Shown here piece after piece: positions 1-5,099 of a stretch of DNA of 5,099 bases. The stretch lies in assembly GCA_014379235.1 (NCBI GenBank), contig JACMMD010000417.1, forward strand, positions 1-5,099, given 5' to 3'. This DNA comes from Anaerolineae bacterium (GTDB lineage Bacteria > Chloroflexota > Anaerolineae > Aggregatilineales > Phototrophicaceae). Position 1 is the stretch's first letter. Each line of letters starts with the position of its first letter. A program made the translations under genes and the position numbers. A model generated the notes under the pieces. The model was not told where the DNA came from. It was given only the letters and a program-made list of their open reading frames with translations, and did not search any database.

Positions 1-331
1 CCGCCGCCCACGAGTCATTCTTGGGCATTAGCAGCGCGAAATCGGGGTCAAGCACGTTCGGCGCGACGATGGTATTGGTGTAGCCGAACTCACGGTTCGG
101 GGTGAGCTTATCAAGGTGAAACTCTAATGTATCTCCCGGCTGTGCGCCTTCGACGAAAAACGGGCCGGTCATCGGGTTACCACGCGGTGTCACCTGTACG
201 TCGCTGGCATCTTGTCCAGCGGCATCGACGATGGTGGTCACAACGGTGTCGCCATCTGCGATATGCAGCACGGGTTCATGGGAGCCGAGCGTCCGATAGT
301 AGTGGGTCGGTGTAAATTTGTGGGTTGCCAT
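1..331 (-). CDS. Acetamidase/formamidase family protein (N-terminal part, cut by window edge)
   Basis: This is the first 110 codons of a gene that runs off the left edge. The translation begins MATHKFTPTHYYRTLG and stays open to position 1. Residues 51-63 read GNPMTGPFFVEGA, followed by PGDTLEFHLDKL; this glycine-rich block and the preceding VLHIADGDTVVTTIVDAAG stretch are typical of the FmdA/AmdA family. Members hydrolyse short amides such as acetamide or formamide to the acid and ammonia, normally in the cytoplasm; I see no signal peptide here. Family members of this compact type are usually about 300 residues, so roughly a third is visible and the exact substrate cannot be judged. The ATG at 331-329 is preceded by AGGA with a 7-base gap, which supports this start. 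The gene follows the cation ATPase in the same direction, but a terminator lies between them and a promoter candidate sits in the spacer, so it is probably transcribed alone. Confidence 0.88.
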   Translation of the reverse strand, partial: MATHKFTPTHYYRTLGSHEPVLHIADGDTVVTTIVDAAGQDASDVQVTPRGNPMTGPFFVEGAQPGDTLEFHLDKLTPNREFGYTNTIVAPNVLDPDFALLMPKNDSWAA

Positions 332-349
332 GAGATATTCCTGAGCAAT

Positions 350-389
350 AAAAAAGGGCACGAGTACATCGAGTATACCCACGCCCTTT
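350..389 (-). terminator. Intrinsic terminator after the cation ATPase gene
   Basis: Read on the minus strand, AAAGGGC (389-383) pairs with GCCCTTT (359-353). The pairing continues inward for nine more positions (382-374 with 360-368), including four G-U wobbles, and closes on a CUCGA loop (373-369). That gives about 16 pairs, with a run of six U made by positions 355-350, three of them outside the stem. The wobbles become A-C mismatches in the opposite transcript, which also lacks a U-run, so the structure points to termination of minus-strand transcription. It begins 29 bases after the ATPase stop codon. The pairing was worked out by eye, without an energy calculation. Confidence 0.8.
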
Positions 390-400
390 CAGAATGTCCT
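372..400 (-). promoter_or_regulatory. Candidate sigma-70-type promoter for the amidase gene
   Basis: On the minus strand, AGGACA (400-395) is followed by a 17-base spacer and TATACT (377-372). The -35 box matches TTGACA at 4 of 6 positions and the -10 box matches TATAAT at 5 of 6. Transcription would start near 365, inside the loop-distal arm of the preceding terminator, giving a leader of about 34 bases that lacks the full hairpin. The spacing is ideal and the location upstream of the amidase start makes sense, but the -35 box is weak and no experimental support exists in the sequence. Confidence 0.5.
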
Positions 401-402
401 AT

Positions 403-425
403 TTTTCTAGAACACGGCTAGAAAA
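403..425. repeat. Inverted repeat TTTTCTAG / CTAGAAAA over the ATPase stop codon
   Basis: TTTTCTAG at 403-410 and CTAGAAAA at 418-425 form a perfect 8-base inverted repeat with a 7-base gap. The TAG stop codon of the ATPase (420-418) lies within the right arm. The stem is AT-rich and has no adjacent U-run in a useful place, so it is unlikely to be the main terminator, which lies just downstream. The same 8-mer occurs again on both sides of the ATPase promoter. Confidence 0.6.
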
Positions 426-3369
426 CACCCCCTGCTGCTTCGGGCAGTTTCTCGACACGCCGACGGCGGAGAGACTTCTCCAGTTCGACGGCGAACAGGA
501 TGATCGATGCCAGACCCAACGAGATGACGAGTTCTGTCAGGCCGAGTGGAACAGTTTCAAAGGTCGCCCGTAGGAAGGGTACGTAGATCACGGCAAGTTG
601 CAGCGCGAAGGTTGAGAGTATGGCGTAGAACAGCCAGCGATTGTGGCTGAACCAGACTTTGAAGAACGATGTTTTGTCGCCGCCGTGAATGGCCATCACA
701 TGGAAGATTTGACCGAGCGCCAGAACCGTAAAGGCAATCGTGCGTGGGATACGTTCAGCGTGGCCGAGAATGCCTTCGCTGGTCGGTTCGACGTAAGATG
801 CGTCTTCCGGCTCACCGCCCAGTACCAGCACTTCTTTCTCTTCGAGAGACAGTGAGTCCCAATTGGCGGGGATTTCAACTTCTTCGTCGCCTACAAGTTC
901 ATCTAACTCTGTATACGTGAGATGTTCGAGTCCCAGTGTGCGGCTCAGAGGATCCATCTTGTGCGAGGCATAACCATACACGTAGCCACCGAGTGTGATA
1001 ACGGTCAGTAGGATGGATACCCAGATGATGTGCTGGCCCATGCCGCCCGCGAAAATGCTCTCCTGCGGCGGACGCGGCTTGCGGCGCATCACGTCCCGTT
1101 CGCCGGGTTCAAAGCCGAGCGCGATGGCTGGCAAACCGTCGGTGACGAGGTTGATCCACAGGATTTGAATAGCCAGCAGCGGGATTTTGAAGCCGATTAT
1201 CAGGGCGATGAACATCACGAGGATTTCACCCACGTTGGAACTGAGCAGATAACGCACGAACTTGCGGATGTTGTCGTAAACGACGCGACCTTCTTCAACG
1301 GCGGCGACAATTGAGGCGAAGTTGTCGTCAGTCAGCACCATTTCCGCCGCGCCCTTACTGACATCCGTGCCTGTGATACCCATCGCTACGCCGATGTCGG
1401 CCTGCTTGAGCGCGGGAGCGTCGTTCACGCCGTCACCGGTCATGGCGACGATTTCGTTCTGGCGCTGCAGTACCTGAACGACGCGCAGCTTATGTTCAGG
1501 CGAAACACGGGCGAAGGTCGAGGTGATTTGCAGCGCTTTACTCAGTTCGTCGTCGGACATCTTATCCAACATCGTACCCGTGACGACCTTCTCGCCTTCC
1601 TTCTGGATGCCGAGATCGCGGGCGATGGCTTCGGCAGTGAGTGCATGGTCGCCGGTAATCATGATGGAGCGGATTCCGGCTTCGCGGGCTACTCGTACCG
1701 CTTCTTTCGCTTCTGGACGCGCCGGGTCTACGATGCCGACGAGTCCAAGCATGTGCAAGTCGCGCTCGATGTCTTCGGTGAGCTTGCCGGGTAGAGTATC
1801 TAACGGGCGATAGGCAATGCCCAGTACGCGCAAACCCTGCGCGGCCATAGAGTCGATTTCTTCTTGCCAGACTTTGCGCCGTTCGTCGGTCATCGGCACA
1901 GAGCCTTCGGGCATACGTTCATAGGCGGCCCAGTCCAGCAGCTTATCGGGCGCGCCTTTGGTGATAGAGATGTAAGGAGTTTCTTCGAACATCTCTATCG
2001 CTTGAGGTGTGGCCACCTTATGGATGGTGGTCATGGCTTTGCGTTCACTGCTGAAAGGGAGTTCGTTGATGCGGGGCAGATCGGTTTCCAACTGTTCGCG
2101 GGTCCAACCGACTTTTTGCGCGGCCACAAGCAGCGCGCCTTCTGTCGTATCACCGACGACGCTAGTCGCAGAGCCATTGGTTCGCTCAAGGTGAGCGTTG
2201 GTGGAGAGCGCCATCGACATCAGGAAGCGCCCGATTTGCGGGTTAGTGCGCGGGTCGAGCGGTTCGCCTTTAAGGAAGAAATCGCCCTGCGGCGTGTAAC
2301 CGATGCCTGTCACTTCGATATTGTTGAACTTGGGTACGGCGAGGCGTGTGGCGGTCATCTCGTTCTTGGTGAGCGTACCCGTCTTATCCGAGCAGATGAT
2401 GGTCACCGAACCGAGCGTTTCAACAGCAGGCAGACGGCGGATCAGCGCATTGCGGCGTACCATACGGGCCGCGCCAAGCGATAGGCTGATGGTGATGATC
2501 GCGGGCAGACCCTCGGGTACGGCGGCAACCGCGAGACTAATCGACGTTAGGAACATATCCGCCAGTGGAATGCCGCGCAGCAGACCAGCGACAAATACGA
2601 TGGCGACCACGCCCGCCGCGCCAATCGCCAGCGTTTGGCCGAGCTTGTTGAGGCGGCGCTGTAGGGGCGTTATGCCTTCTTCGACGCGCATCAGCATGGC
2701 GGCGATATTGCCGAGCTGCGTTTGTAGGCCGGTGGTCGTGACGATCATTTCGCCGCGGCCATAATTGATGGCTGTGCCCATGAACACCATGTTATGGCGA
2801 TCACCAATCGGCACGTCTTCTTTGCCCGCAATCGGGGCGGTGTCCTTTTCGACAGGCAGCGACTCGCCTGTAAGGGCGGCTTCGACCACCTGCAAGTTGA
2901 TGCTGGTTATCAAACGCCCGTCCGCCGGAATGCTATCGCCTTCTTCAAGCAGAATAATGTCGCCGGGAACGAGTTCTTCGGCGCTAATCTGATGAACTTC
3001 GTGGTTGCGCCGGACGCTCACCAGCGGCACTTGCATGGCGCTGAGTGCGGCTAAGGCTTGCTCGGCTTGATATTCTTGATAGACACCGAGGATAGCGTTG
3101 AGAACGACGATTGCCAGAATAACAATCACGTCTTTGACATCGCCAACGAGGAACGAAATCACACCCGCCGCGATCAGAATCAGTACCATCAAATCGGCAA
3201 ACTGGCTGATGATGATTTTGATAATGCCTGAGCCGGATGAAGTGGGAAGCACGTTCTTGCCATACTGCTGCTGACGGGCAGCAACTTCGGCATCGGTTAA
3301 GCCTAGCGAGGGGGTGGATTTGAGTTCAGTCAGCGTCTGTTCTACAGTTAGCCGATAGAAATCTGGCAT
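418..3369 (-). CDS. P2-type cation-transporting ATPase (SERCA/PMCA-like, probable Ca2+ exporter)
   Basis: This complete 983-residue membrane pump would use ATP to drive a cation, most probably Ca2+, out of the cytoplasm. Order of elements: N-terminal cation-ATPase domain (about 1-50), M1-M2 (57-101), actuator domain with TGES at 167-170, M3-M4 (243-298) with PEGLP at 285-289, phosphorylation site DKTGTLT with Asp328, nucleotide-binding domain with FSSERKAM (439-446) and KGAPD (471-475), DPAR (548-551), TGD (572-574), TGDGVND (644-650), then M5-M10 (708-967). Cation-site residues of SERCA appear conserved: Glu286 in M4, Asn712 and Glu715 in M5, Asn740, Thr743 and Asp744 in M6. By hand alignment, M8 has Gln887 where SERCA has Glu908, as in plasma-membrane Ca2+ pumps. 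The M7-M8 loop (about 801-875) is long and strongly acidic, which makes the protein longer than the usual 870-920 residues of bacterial relatives. The ATG start has AGGAG (3382-3378) 8 bases upstream. Mn2+ or another cation remains possible. Confidence 0.96.
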   Translation of the reverse strand: MPDFYRLTVEQTLTELKSTPSLGLTDAEVAARQQQYGKNVLPTSSGSGIIKIIISQFADLMVLILIAAGVISFLVGDVKDVIVILAIVVLNAILGVYQEYQAEQALAALSAMQVPLVSVRRNHEVHQISAEELVPGDIILLEEGDSIPADGRLITSINLQVVEAALTGESLPVEKDTAPIAGKEDVPIGDRHNMVFMGTAINYGRGEMIVTTTGLQTQLGNIAAMLMRVEEGITPLQRRLNKLGQTLAIGAAGVVAIVFVAGLLRGIPLADMFLTSISLAVAAVPEGLPAIITISLSLGAARMVRRNALIRRLPAVETLGSVTIICSDKTGTLTKNEMTATRLAVPKFNNIEVTGIGYTPQGDFFLKGEPLDPRTNPQIGRFLMSMALSTNAHLERTNGSATSVVGDTTEGALLVAAQKVGWTREQLETDLPRINELPFSSERKAMTTIHKVATPQAIEMFEETPYISITKGAPDKLLDWAAYERMPEGSVPMTDERRKVWQEEIDSMAAQGLRVLGIAYRPLDTLPGKLTEDIERDLHMLGLVGIVDPARPEAKEAVRVAREAGIRSIMITGDHALTAEAIARDLGIQKEGEKVVTGTMLDKMSDDELSKALQITSTFARVSPEHKLRVVQVLQRQNEIVAMTGDGVNDAPALKQADIGVAMGITGTDVSKGAAEMVLTDDNFASIVAAVEEGRVVYDNIRKFVRYLLSSNVGEILVMFIALIIGFKIPLLAIQILWINLVTDGLPAIALGFEPGERDVMRRKPRPPQESIFAGGMGQHIIWVSILLTVITLGGYVYGYASHKMDPLSRTLGLEHLTYTELDELVGDEEVEIPANWDSLSLEEKEVLVLGGEPEDASYVEPTSEGILGHAERIPRTIAFTVLALGQIFHVMAIHGGDKTSFFKVWFSHNRWLFYAILSTFALQLAVIYVPFLRATFETVPLGLTELVISLGLASIILFAVELEKSLRRRRVEKLPEAAGGVF

Positions 3370-3377
3370 AGAGTTTG

Positions 3378-3382
3378 CTCCT
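3378..3382 (-). promoter_or_regulatory. Ribosome binding site of the cation ATPase
   Basis: On the minus strand AGGAG lies 8 bases before the ATG at 3369-3367. This strong Shine-Dalgarno match at standard spacing supports the chosen start, which also matches the usual N-terminus of the family (a short leader before the LTVEQTLTELKS segment). Confidence 0.8.
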
Positions 3383-3421
3383 GTTGCTGTGTTTCAACAC
3401 GCGACATTGTTGATTTGGTAG

Positions 3422-3450
3422 ATTGTAGCAGTCGTGCTAAAGAATGCTAG
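3422..3450 (-). promoter_or_regulatory. Candidate extended -10 promoter for the cation ATPase
   Basis: On the minus strand TACAAT (3427-3422) matches TATAAT at 5 of 6 positions and is directly preceded by TGC (3430-3428), the extended -10 pattern TGN. With a 17-base spacer the -35 position holds CTAGCA (3450-3445), only 3 of 6 matches to TTGACA, which fits an extended -10 promoter or one helped by an activator. Transcription would start near 3415, leaving a leader of roughly 45 bases before the ATPase start codon. The -35 segment overlaps a TTTTCTAG motif and abuts the inverted repeat at 3451-3466. Confidence 0.5.
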
Positions 3451-3466
3451 AAAACGGGGTCGTTTT
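3451..3466. repeat. Inverted repeat AAAACG-GGGT-CGTTTT next to the ATPase -35 region
   Basis: AAAACG (3451-3456) and CGTTTT (3461-3466) are perfect complements around a 4-base centre. The dyad begins at the base next to the proposed ATPase -35 hexamer, a position where a regulator could act. No known operator consensus is recognised. Confidence 0.5.
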
Positions 3467-3499
3467 GCATGGGGTAAATTTAGTTCATGATATGCAAAA
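3463..3499. repeat. Inverted repeat TTTTGCAT / ATGCAAAA
   Basis: TTTTGCAT at 3463-3470 and ATGCAAAA at 3492-3499 are perfect 8-base complements with a 21-base gap. Left-arm starts are 29 bases apart, close to three helical turns, so two protein half-sites on one DNA face are possible. The left arm shares four bases with the preceding dyad. Confidence 0.5.
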
Positions 3500-3502
3500 G
3501 CT

Positions 3503-3525
3503 ATACCCCCATTTTCTAGGGGTAT
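3503..3525. repeat. Inverted repeat ATACCCC / GGGGTAT
   Basis: ATACCCC (3503-3509) and GGGGTAT (3519-3525) form a perfect 7-base inverted repeat around a 9-base centre. The centre and first base of the right arm contain another TTTTCTAG copy (3512-3519). It lies about 100 bases before the acetyltransferase start and could be an operator; there is no U-run suggesting a terminator. Confidence 0.5.
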
Positions 3526-3540
3526 TACGTTGCGAAAAAG

Positions 3541-3566
3541 TTGGTGACGGTTTGTCTTCACACCAA
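3541..3566. repeat. Inverted repeat TTGGTG / CACCAA upstream of the acetyltransferase
   Basis: TTGGTG (3541-3546) and CACCAA (3561-3566) form a 6-base inverted repeat with a 14-base gap, 55 bases before the acetyltransferase start. It is the shortest of the dyads in this spacer and could be coincidental. I found no convincing promoter hexamer pair for the acetyltransferase in the same stretch. Confidence 0.35.
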
Positions 3567-3607
3567 AGTATGACATCGTAATAGGGTTGAATGGTGCGTT
3601 TATTGTT

Positions 3608-3613
3608 GAGGAG
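3608..3613 (+). promoter_or_regulatory. Ribosome binding site that decides the acetyltransferase start
   Basis: GAGGAG at 3608-3613 lies 8 bases before GTG at 3622 but only 2 bases before the in-frame TTG at 3616. The spacing favours GTG 3622, two codons downstream of the longest possible start, and gives an N-terminus MNIRPETPRDY typical of GNAT proteins. Confidence 0.75.
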
Positions 3614-3621
3614 TATTGAAG

Positions 3622-4542
3622 GTGAACATTCGTCCAGAAACCCCGCGAGATTATGCCGCCATTGCCGCGTTGAATGTGCGCGCTTTTGATCAGCGCGCTG
3701 GAGAAGCGTTGGTCGTTGACCTGCTGCGTCATCGCTCCGCATTTGACCCTGACCTCTCGTTCGTAGCGGAGATTGATGGACGCATCGTCGGTCATGTGCT
3801 TTTTTCGCCGTATAGCATCAGGCTGCTTGGACAAGATGTTCGCGCTGTGAACCTTGCCCCTATCGCGGTTGACCCTGCTCATCAGAAGCAAGGCATCGGC
3901 GGCGCGTTGATCGAAGCGGGGCATCAGTCCGCACGGGAGAAGGGTTTCGCGTTAAGTTTGCTATTGGGGCATGTGGAGTATTATCCGCGCTTCGGCTACC
4001 GCCCGGGCGTTTACGGCGTTTCTTCGCTCATACTGGAAGCCATAGATGTCTCACAATCTGAAAAGCTGCTAGAGACGCGCAAGCCGCTAGAGGCTGACGT
4101 TCCGGTATTGCGTGAATTATGGCTGCATGAGGAAGGCAATGTCGATTTCGCGCTTGATCCCGGCGATGCGCTGCTGGATTGGATCAGTCCGAACCCGGCA
4201 ATCATGGCGGCGGTTTATATGCGCGATAGTCAAATCGTGGGCTATACGCGAGTATCGCAGCATGAGCCGGATTCGCCGCGTGTGTTTCTGGCGGCAGATG
4301 CAGAAGCGGCGCGTACAATGGTAGCGATGTTGATGGTTGGTGGCGCAAGCCTAACGTTACCGCTGCATCCACTTTCAACGTCGAGCGCTGCTCTAGGCGT
4401 GGCACAAATCAGCGCGTGGGATGCGGGTATGGCGTTTAGCTTAAAGCCCAATCCCTTTGACGAGTTTGTAAAACAGCTTGAGCGCGGGGAACGTCCAGCC
4501 GGAAGGCCGATTTGGCCGGTGGTGTTTGATTTGGCGGAGTAG
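3622..4542 (+). CDS. GNAT family N-acetyltransferase (YhbS-like N-terminal domain)
   Basis: This 306-residue soluble protein should transfer an acetyl group from acetyl-CoA to an amine; the acceptor cannot be told from sequence. The GNAT fold fills about residues 1-145: MNIRPETPRDYAAI at the start, a VAEIDGRIVGHVLF strand pair at 48-61, LAPIAVDPAHQKQGIGGAL at 78-96 with the acetyl-CoA pyrophosphate-binding loop QKQGIGG (88-94), and YYPRFGYRPG at 120-129, a segment characteristic of the YhbS group. YhbS itself is about 170 residues, so the second half (about 150-306) is an extension. It has GNAT-like traces (EADVPVLRELW, then DSQIVGYTRVSQ at 202-213) but no acetyl-CoA loop, so it may be a degenerate second GNAT domain. 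The start is GTG, chosen from the ribosome binding site. The gene diverges from the ATPase and converges on the oxidoreductase gene; neither neighbour suggests its substrate. Confidence 0.9.
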   Translation: MNIRPETPRDYAAIAALNVRAFDQRAGEALVVDLLRHRSAFDPDLSFVAEIDGRIVGHVLFSPYSIRLLGQDVRAVNLAPIAVDPAHQKQGIGGALIEAGHQSAREKGFALSLLLGHVEYYPRFGYRPGVYGVSSLILEAIDVSQSEKLLETRKPLEADVPVLRELWLHEEGNVDFALDPGDALLDWISPNPAIMAAVYMRDSQIVGYTRVSQHEPDSPRVFLAADAEAARTMVAMLMVGGASLTLPLHPLSTSSAALGVAQISAWDAGMAFSLKPNPFDEFVKQLERGERPAGRPIWPVVFDLAE

Positions 4543-4556
4543 CGTTAGTAGAGCCT

Positions 4557-4584
4557 GTAGGGGCGCTTCGCGAAGCGCCCCTAC
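4557..4584. repeat. Perfect 28-bp palindrome between convergent genes
   Basis: GTAGGGGCGCTTCG (4557-4570) is followed immediately by its exact reverse complement CGAAGCGCCCCTAC (4571-4584). It lies in the 56-base spacer between the stops of the acetyltransferase and korB. Either transcript would fold into a strong GC-rich hairpin, but no U-run follows on either strand, so it is not a classical intrinsic terminator, although it could stabilise both 3' ends. Its GTAGGGGCG ends resemble dispersed intergenic palindromes I recall from Chloroflexota and cyanobacterial genomes. A second small hairpin, CCTAC-GAA-GTAGG at 4580-4592, shares its right end and would compete with it. Confidence 0.85.
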
Positions 4585-4598
4585 GAAGTAGGCAAGAT

Positions 4599-5099
4599 TT
4601 ACATCAAGCTTTGCATGACCTTCGCCAGCGCGTCAGCAGAGGGTCGCATCAATTCGTCTGGCAGATGGGCCAGCGGTGTCTCAGTGATGCCTTCGGTTTC
4701 AGCCAGCGTCGGGCGCGGCTCTTCGTAGTAGATCAAGCCAGTCAGGAACAACTGCTCACGCTGCGCTTCGTCGATCAGCGAAATCGCCTGCGAACGGTTG
4801 CGCGGGTCGTGGTCGCGGCCCAACTTCTTGAGGCGAATGTGCGAACCATCGTGCATCTCAACCGTGATGGCGCCGCCTTCTTCGTAATCGACGGTGATTT
4901 CTTCACGCGGCATCACGTAGTCGATGGTGTGCAGTTCGATCTCGTGTTCCTTGCCGTAGCCGTAGCTCTTGGTCGAGGTATCGGCGTTATTGAAGGTCAC
5001 GCACGGGCTGATGATGTCCAGCACGGCAGTACCTTTGTGGCTCATGGCCGCCTTGAGCAGCGTTTGAACCTGCTTGGCATCGCCGGAGAAGCTGCGCGC
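4599..5099 (-). CDS. korB: 2-oxoacid:ferredoxin oxidoreductase beta subunit, KorB/PorB type (C-terminal part, cut by window edge)
   Basis: The reading frame is open from the right edge to a TAA at 4601-4599, giving 166 residues. It starts ARSFSGDAKQ, a signature of KorB-type subunits, and continues through HKGTAVLDIISPCVTFNN to a YYEEPRPTLAE tail. The enzyme oxidatively decarboxylates a 2-oxoacid (2-oxoglutarate or pyruvate) with CoA to an acyl-CoA and CO2, reducing ferredoxin; the beta subunit binds thiamine diphosphate and a [4Fe-4S] cluster. The Cys of ISPC (codon 5003-5001) corresponds to the fourth cluster ligand known in archaeal homologues; the other three cysteines and the thiamine site would be upstream, outside the window. 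Family subunits are about 280-350 residues, so about half is present. The ATG at 5045 is internal, not the start. The alpha subunit gene usually precedes this one, so it would be expected past the right edge. Substrate preference is uncertain. Confidence 0.93.
   Translation of the reverse strand, partial: ARSFSGDAKQVQTLLKAAMSHKGTAVLDIISPCVTFNNADTSTKSYGYGKEHEIELHTIDYVMPREEITVDYEEGGAITVEMHDGSHIRLKKLGRDHDPRNRSQAISLIDEAQREQLFLTGLIYYEEPRPTLAETEGITETPLAHLPDELMRPSADALAKVMQSLM

Noticed and set aside
127..421. Plus-strand frames of 62 and 69 codons near the left edge
   Set aside because: Both are opposite the amidase N-terminus, whose reading is supported by family motifs and a ribosome binding site.
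1864..2484. 206-codon open frame on the plus strand inside the ATPase gene
   Set aside because: It lies wholly opposite a clear, motif-complete ATPase coding sequence. Its translation is rich in Arg, His and Gly with no recognisable domain, as expected for an antisense frame.
2303..2992. Two adjoining plus-strand frames (2303-2764 and 2765-2992) inside the ATPase gene
   Set aside because: They are antisense shadows of the ATPase M2-M4 and actuator region; compositions are Ser/Arg/Ala-rich and no domain is recognisable.
3552..3592. Promoter hexamers for the acetyltransferase (TTGTCT, TATGAC, TAATAG)
   Set aside because: No pair has both a reasonable match and a 16-18 base spacer, so no promoter is annotated for this gene.
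3394..3924. 176-codon minus-strand frame spanning the divergent spacer and the start of the acetyltransferase
   Set aside because: It overlaps both the proposed ATPase promoter and the well-supported GNAT N-terminus, and its translation resembles no known protein. Its downstream half is noncoding spacer.
4557..4584. Palindrome as a classical bidirectional intrinsic terminator
   Set aside because: No U-run follows the stem in either direction, so I list it as a repeat rather than a terminator; a role in 3'-end stability is still possible.
5043..5045. ATG at 5045-5043 as the start of a 148-residue protein
   Set aside because: The frame continues upstream to the window edge with the KorB signature ARSFSGDAKQ, so this Met is internal and the gene is a partial longer one.

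Overview
The window looks like ordinary chromosomal sequence from a free-living bacterium of moderately high GC. I think a Chloroflexota (Anaerolineae-like) genome is the best guess. The reasons are the mix of a KorB-type 2-oxoacid:ferredoxin oxidoreductase subunit, a stand-alone FmdA/AmdA-family amidase and a YhbS-like acetyltransferase, plus a GTAGGGGCG...CGCCCCTAC intergenic palindrome of a kind I associate with that phylum. This assignment is inference and rests on no search.

Layout, left to right. (1) 1-331, minus: the first 110 codons of an acetamidase/formamidase-family protein, cut by the left edge. (2) 332-417: a short spacer holding a good intrinsic terminator for the upstream ATPase gene, a promoter for the amidase gene interleaved with that terminator, and a small inverted repeat over the ATPase stop codon. 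(3) 418-3369, minus: a complete 983-residue P2-type (SERCA/PMCA-like) cation ATPase, most likely a Ca2+ exporter, with a large acidic loop between M7 and M8. (4) 3370-3621: a divergent intergenic region with an extended -10 promoter for the ATPase and four separate inverted repeats. (5) 3622-4542, plus: a 306-residue GNAT acetyltransferase starting at GTG, with an unassigned C-terminal half. (6) 4543-4598: a convergent spacer with a perfect 28-bp palindrome. (7) 4599-5099, minus: the C-terminal 166 residues of a 2-oxoacid:ferredoxin oxidoreductase beta subunit, cut by the right edge.

The four genes have no evident shared pathway. The ATPase and amidase are co-directional, but the terminator and second promoter suggest they are separate transcription units. 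The GNAT gene diverges from the ATPase and converges on korB. I saw no tRNA, rRNA, CRISPR array, insertion sequence or phage gene, and no convincing new multi-gene system. The items most worth a second look are the regulatory spacers and the ATPase M7-M8 loop.
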